DNA of 64,000 nucleotides from NCBI GenBank assembly GCA_025200525.1, contig JANUSC010000387.1, positions 124,001 through 188,000 on the forward strand. Reading direction: 5' to 3'. The notes under the pieces were generated by a model. It ran no database searches and was not told where the DNA came from. It worked only from the letters and a program-made list of their open reading frames with translations. This document shows, in pieces, positions 58,792 to 64,000 of this stretch. Positions within the stretch are counted from its first letter, which is position 1, and every line of letters begins with the position of its first letter. Source of the DNA: Camellia lanceoleosa. Lineage: Eukaryota; Streptophyta; Magnoliopsida; Ericales; Theaceae. The position numbers were made by a program, and so were the translations under genes.

Positions 58792-61320
58792 ATGGACAGT
58801 GCAGTGTTATTGTTGTGCAAATATGGGAATGGTACTATTGTCATTAATGTTTCATGTGAATTGAATTTTGAGGAATTCGTTGGTATTTTATGTAAAACAT
58901 GGGAGAATTTGAAACCTGAGACGATGTGTATTTCATATTCTATTGTGGGCCATCCGAATTGTATGGCTCAAAATAATATTGATTTTTTGAATATGTTGAG
59001 GGTTGTTTGTGCACATGGTGTTGATATAGTTGATGTTTTACTTATTAGGTGTAGTACTTCTGATCGAGAGGATGAAGTGGGGTCTAATTGGGTAGATGTT
59101 GTGCATGGTTAATGTGATAGGCTCGTGGATATTGAAAGGAATTCACTCTTTAAGTTTTGTTCTCACTAAGAAAAGGTGTTATTGTCATGTGGTTGTCGAA
59201 ATAATATTACGAGTGTTGGACAAAAGTTTGAGGGTGGTGTGGTTGAGTTCCGTACTGTTTTATGCAAGTATGTTATTGAGGTTGGTTTTAGTTTACGTAT
59301 GTTAAAAATGACAAGCTAAGGGTTACGGCATAATGTACATATAAGGAATCAAGGGGATGTATGTGGCGTGTACATGCTTGGTTGAAAAACAAATGGGTTC
59401 TTTTACATAAGAACTTTGAACAATGAACATCGTGTGGTGTGGCGGTTCGTACTAGTAAACATGCTAGGATGACTTTCGGCTTAGTTTTACGGTGATACTT
59501 GAAGGGGTAGGGGCAAAACCTTTAACTCGTCCAGTGGATGTTGTCAAAGAAATGAAAGAGAAGTATGGGGTCTCAATCAGTTATAACTGTGGTTGGTTGG
59601 GGGTTGAAAATGTAATACATATGGGGATTCTTGTTTGTCATTCGATGAATTATAGTGGCATTTTGATGAGGCAATGAAGAACAATCTATGTAATCGTTTT
59701 GAGTTAGATTTTGAAGATAATAAGCATTTCGAAAGAGTGTTTGGGGCTTTTCATGCATGCATTGCTAGTTTCAAATATTGTCGGTCATTATTGTTTCTTG
59801 ATAGAACATTTTTGAAAGGACAATACAAAGGAGTCATGCTTGCTGCGACGAGGAAAGATTAGAATGAAGGTAATTGTAAATATATCTAATTTTCTCTAAG
59901 TATGTGAATTTTCTATACATGTGGAAATTGAATGAATTTTCTATTTTTGTGATTATGTTTTGTGATTTTTCTCCGACACTTTGAATTTTCTCTGGAGGTG
60001 GCCACTATGTGAATTTTCTTTGGAGGTGGCCACTATGTGAATTTTCTCTAGATGTGCCACTGTGTGAATTTTCTCTGGATTTGTCAGTGTGTGAATTTTC
60101 TCTGGATTTGTCAGTGTGTGAATTTTCTCTGGATGTTGGCACTGTGTGAATTTTTTTTGGAGTTGGTGACTAAGTGAATTTTCTATGGACGTTGCCACTG
60201 TGTGAATGTTCAGTGAATTTTATCTAGATGTTGCTACTATGTGAACTTTCTCTATATTTGGTCACTAAGTGAATTTTCTCTGGATGTTGTCCTTTGTGTG
60301 AATTTTCTCTAGATTTGGCCACTATGTGACATTTCTTTGGTTTTTGGCAGTGTAAAATTTCTCTGGTTGTTATTTGTTCTAATTATCTAATATGTTTGTT
60401 CCTATTTTTCTTGTAGGTTTTTTTCCTATAGCCTTTGCTATTGTTGATGCTGAGAATAAAGACAATTGGTGTTGCTTCCTTGAACATTTATGTGAAGTAT
60501 TGGGGTCGAAGAGGGTGATAAGTTTCATATCAGATCAACATTGTGGTATTGTGGAAGGAATTGCTAAGTTTTTCCTTAATTGCTATCATGGCTTTTGTCT
60601 TGAACATCTAAAGATAAATTTGATGGATAGGTTATCATGTGGAAACACAAATTTGGTTAGGGAGACGATTATATCTAAGTTTTCAGAATGTGCATATGCG
60701 CCAACAAAAGCATCATTCCATTTCAAGTTAAATGAATTAAAAAGTGAAGGAGGAGACATTGTGAGTGTTTTCTTAAGAAGTTTACCAGATGAAAATTGCA
60801 GTGATTAATAACAAATTTGGTGGACGTGATACGGTTGCAAATCATAAATATGAGGTCTGATAGAAGGCTGCTTTCTAGTAAATGGAATAAAATTCTCTAT
60901 GCTCGTATGGATAGTGTGTTGGAGAAGGTTTTCATGGATGTGAGGACATAGAATGTGAGTTTATCATCTGATAATGTGTTTGAAGTGCATTGTTTTCATT
61001 CGGTTATGGTTGATCTTGGGTTGATCTTGGGTTGAGAACTTGATCATGTCAAAAATAGAAAATAAATGGGTATCTATGTCAATATGCTGTTGTGGCAATT
61101 TTTAAGAGTGGAAAGAATTTGAATTCATTTGTTGAACTATTTTTTCATGCTGATATGTATCGTCAAGCATACTCGTTTTCGATTGGCCCAGTTCCAACTG
61201 TTGAAAAACCTATGTATAGCATTGATGATGCTATGATTTTACCTCCATTGAGTAAGAGACCAGCTGGGAAGCCAAAGAAAAATAGAATTGCTTTTACTAG
61301 AGAGTTTAAAGGGTGATGTA
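58792..61320 (+). pseudogene. MULE transposase (MURA type), degenerate
   Basis: It starts MDSAVLLLCKYGNGTIVINV with a PB1-like N-terminal domain (58792-59100). Next come broken frames with FEGGVVEFRTVL and a zinc-finger-like region (59200-59400), LTRPVDVVKEMKEKYGV (59520), and the catalytic core: HACIASFKYCRSLLFLDRTF LKG (59750-59820), FFPIAFAIVDAENKDNW, ISFISDQHCGIVEGIAK and GFCLEHLKINLMDRL (60417-60640). The tail has MILPPLSKRPAGKPKKNR (61220-61290). The exon junction at 59869/60417 splits the NEG-FFP motif and has proper GT-AG signals. DDE candidates are the Asp in LFLDRTF and the Asp in ISDQH. Multiple stops and shifts make it inactive. Confidence 0.8.
59870..60416 (+). repeat. Transposase intron filled with an AATTTTCTCTGG minisatellite
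   Basis: This 547-bp intron (GTAATT...TTGTAG) contains about 12 imperfect ~30-bp units of the form GTGAATTTTCTCTGGATTTGGCCACTAT between 59980 and 60340. The core decamer is the reverse complement of the AGAGAAAATT word spread over the element. Confidence 0.8.
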
Positions 61321-61439
61321 GTGTAGGTGATGAGAGAGTATTAGGCGCTATAATAAGCGAACACGCAAGGAACATTTGTTAAATAGTTGAAGATAATATA
61401 TTTTATTGATTGAATAATACATTTGAAGATGAAATTAAT

Positions 61440-61990
61440 CTAAAGAAATTTGCCAGTGGCAGAGAAATTTACTTTGTGTATTTTGTTTTTGGAATGTACT
61501 TTTGGACGGTATGTATATAATACCAATCAAATTCATCCAGAAAAATTTTCCAATAGCAGAGAAAATTACTTTTTGTATTGTGTTTTTAGAAACATACTTT
61601 GGGAGTGCCTTTATAATACTAGTCAAATTCATCCAGTGAAATTTGTCAATAGTAGAGAAAATTACTATATTGCCTTTGTGTTTGTTGAAACATACTATAA
61701 AGTGTGTTTATAATACCAGTGAAATTCATCCAAAGAAATTTGCCACTAGCAGAGAAAATTACTCTGTGCATTGTGTTTTGTGAGGTCAAATTCATCCAGA
61801 CAAATTTGTCAATAGCAAAGAAAATTACTGTGTGCATTGTGTTTTTTGAATTTAATGATTGTTTTGTACCAACACAGTGCATTACAAATTACATGATCAT
61901 ATAGACACCCTCTTGGCACAATACAAGTTAAATTTCTCTGTGAAATTCTAGTAACTTCATACCAGAGAAATTTCTTTAGACAATTTTTTT
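61440..61990. repeat. Minisatellite between converging MULE genes
   Basis: About six imperfect ~90-110-bp units share TCAAATTCATCCAG, AAATTTGCCANTAGCAGAGA and AAATTACTNTGTGCATTGTG. They lie between the 3' ends of the transposase and the Ulp1-like gene. Confidence 0.75.
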
Positions 61991-62187
61991 TGTGTGGATT
62001 GTGTTGACAATTACCATGTAGCATGCATTATAAAATATATATATATATAACCATTGATAACTATGAAATTTACATTAGTCAAAAATATATATATACATAT
62101 ATGTCAAACATCATCTTTCCTTCAATGTATGAAAACTAAAATTGAAGGGTTATTCCTAATTATATTGTGTGCATTGTCTTCCTTTGA

Positions 62188-63900
62188 CTAGTGTGCTTTC
62201 ACTATTATACTTTTGGTTCTTCTTCTGGTGGCATTTGAATTGGTTCTGTCCATGACCGGCCAACTTATAAATCTCTCTATGATTTCTACCCTCATCAACC
62301 TTACATCTTGTGTCAACAATGTCGAGCTGATAGGTTCATGGTTGATATATTGTCTCGTTATGTAGCATACAAAGAGGCCACTATCCACACTGCATACAAA
62401 TTATAGATATAGTTAGTGTTAAGAAACATTCAAATTAGATTATCTTATTTATAGATGTTGTATGAAATTTACAAATCACTGTCTTGTTGTGGAGCATTGT
62501 TGACATATTGAAAGTCATAATTTATGTTTTGTGAGTCTATCAATTTAAAAAGGGTTGTGATTGTGCTTTTTTTCAAGGCAAGCTTTCAAAAAATTCTCTA
62601 CATAATCTTGTTGCAAAAAAACTATTTTTAAATAACAGAGAAATTTACACACAAATTAATGGGATTCTATGAAAATTATCATCACATAAATATTATCATG
62701 AATCAGAGAAATTTGCACTCGTTACCAATTATTTTGCATCTTTGAGATATTTGTCTTGTACATCATTCTTCGTTGGCCTTGGTGAGAGTTGTAGTACCTC
62801 CACAAAATTGTCTTGTTTGTCCAAGACAAACAAGGTCTAGTGATTTCTATCTGTTGACTTCTCATTGCCCACCATATTTATTTGGAAATTGAGGAACTTG
62901 TAGTTCCTCCATATGGTTTCAAGATGTTTGTCAAATAATGAGACTCGAAAAGTTTGATTTTTCGTCATCTTAATGAAGTTCTATGGTCAGAGAAATTCAA
63001 AAAATGGTTATGAGAAAGTTGAAATGACAGGAATTTCAGAAATATACACACATAGAAATTTTAAATGCAAACAACTAGCCAGAGAAAATTAGACCAGTGA
63101 TGCAACTGGTTTCAAGAAATATCTTAACAAGAGAAAGTAGTAAGTAAACTCCAGAGAAAATCAAATAAAAGAGTTATAACATACCAAGCTCATATATGTC
63201 AAAAAAATGAAGTTGCTTTTTGTCCTTTTCTCCTTTGGTCAACAAATAGGATCTCGCCATAACCATCAATGATCTGAAAAATATCATTTATAATTGTAAC
63301 ATTGGTTTATAAAGGTTGATGGAACATTGCAGAGAATTTTGATGAAAGACTTATATTGTTGGCAATTTCTTTTTTCTTTATTAGGTTTCCGATATCTTCA
63401 AAAGTAATTAGATTCAACTTACTTGTCCAGATTAAAGCCCTACAAGATGACAAAGAAAGGATTTAATAGTTGTTAATGCAATATAAGTTAGTAAATTGTT
63501 GTTTGTCATCTTCTATTTTATTTGTTGTACTTACTCTAGTCCAGACACATTTGATATATGCTGCAAGACATCTTTGACATGTTCTTTTACCAATTTTGCA
63601 ACCGTTAGAATTTGTGGAAAAACCCAAGATCTTTTGACACTTGTTTGTTGAGGCAAGACATAGTTATCGGCATCAAGTACTTCTTTGTCTTTGGTGGTTT
63701 GGTCTATCGGCTTTGCAACTTGCTTTGAACCTCTAGTCATCTTCACAACTTTGGGATATTGAAAGTCTGGATCTTTCTTTTATTTCCTTTCTTTTGCCTT
63801 TTAAATTCTTTATCATTAATGTAGGATCTTTTTTCACTGTAGACAGTGAAAATAAATAAAAGTTAAATTTCTTTGAAGTAACAGATCATATTTCAATATG
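62188..63900 (-). pseudogene. Ulp1-like cysteine protease gene of the MULE (C-terminal part), degenerate
   Basis: Minus-strand exons from right to left: TRGSKQVAKPIDQTTKDKEV...SWVFPQILTVAKLVKEHV (63746-63531); ALIWTSKLNLITFEDIGNLI (about 63450-63340); IIDGYGEILFVDQRRKGQKA with a frameshift in a T run (about 63275-63190); SLFDKHLETIWRNYKFLNFQ, an in-frame TAG, TLFVLDKQDNFVEVLQLSPR (about 62965-62730); and VDSGLFVCYITRQYINHEPI (62391-62188). The last matches the C48 (Ulp1) active-site block, normally DCGxFVC; here Ser stands where the nucleophilic Cys is expected. SUMO-protease-like genes of this sort are carried by Kaonashi MULEs. The 5' part may lie beyond the window. Confidence 0.65.
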
Positions 63901-64000
63901 TATATTGATTTGACTTAATATTTTCTAGTTACCATAGACTTTTGTCTTTTGTTTTGATTGTTGTTTTTGTGCCACTTTTTCTTGCTGGGTTATTGGTTGT

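Larger units (their letters stand above)
57700..64000. mobile_element. Kaonashi-type MULE (degenerate), extends past the window end
   Basis: Two converging genes, a MURA-type transposase on + and a Ulp1-like protease gene on -, are flanked and interspersed with AGAGAAAATT words. MULEs that lack clear TIRs and carry an Ulp1-like gene are known in plants as Kaonashi (KI-MULE) elements. The left limit is approximate and the right end lies outside. Confidence 0.7.

Overview
The window looks like nuclear DNA of a eudicot plant. It is AT-rich, has GT-AG exon/intron structures, A/T homopolymers and SSRs, and is filled with nested plant transposable elements. No bacterial operons, rRNA genes or tRNA genes were seen. 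The genus cannot be told from what I can read.

Layout. 1-6.2 kb: tail of a TTA-type MITE, a Helitron 3' end, a four-copy ~530-bp tandem array, a ~797-bp tandem duplication and SSRs. 6.2-18.1 kb: a cluster of broken pieces of five unrelated host genes. These are exon 1 of a FLOE/DUF1421 gene, the 5' exons of a WW-domain DEAD-box RNA helicase (RH14/40/46 type), a MATE transporter exon, exon 1 of the urea transporter DUR3, and pieces of a class II formin. Two hAT elements and a CACTA left end lie among them. 18.5-23.2 kb: an LTR-like segment interrupted by another hAT element, then a subterminal array matching the CACTA left end. 23.2-27.6 kb: remains of a MULE accessory gene (plant-mobile-domain-like, with an acidic coiled coil) in a sea of AGAGAAAATT motifs. 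28.7-32.05 kb: an Ogre-like LTR and primer-binding site on the minus strand. 32-42 kb: gene-poor DNA with MITEs, two more hAT elements and one orphan ORF. 42.06-45.13 kb: a nearly full-length, intronless plasma-membrane Ca2+-ATPase (ACA type) with four frameshifts. 45.46-47.67 kb: a CACTA element holding a nested hAT. 47.9-57.0 kb: two sister Pack-MULE-like elements with different cargo (one a DUF26 fragment), a decayed Ty1/copia polyprotein, a long-TIR Pack-MULE carrying a 4-coumarate:CoA ligase fragment, and the last exon of a calmodulin-like gene. 57.7-64 kb: a degenerate Kaonashi-type MULE with a transposase on + and a converging Ulp1-like protease gene on -, running off the window end.

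How it fits together. Almost nothing here looks like an intact working gene; the best-preserved host genes are the ACA gene and the calmodulin-like exon. The strongest structural results are exact or near-exact target-site duplications read by eye: 8 bp for the hAT elements, 9 bp for the MULEs, 3 bp for CACTA and TAA/TTA MITEs. The most unusual signal is a set of four hAT elements sharing one 13-17-bp terminus, CTAWGAAGCACGG, in which the subterminal repeat word differs between elements but matches at the two ends of each element. A second is the decamer AATTTTCTCT, which fills introns and flanks of both Kaonashi-type loci with a consistent strand bias. Family names rest on recognised motifs and remembered family features, not on a database search.
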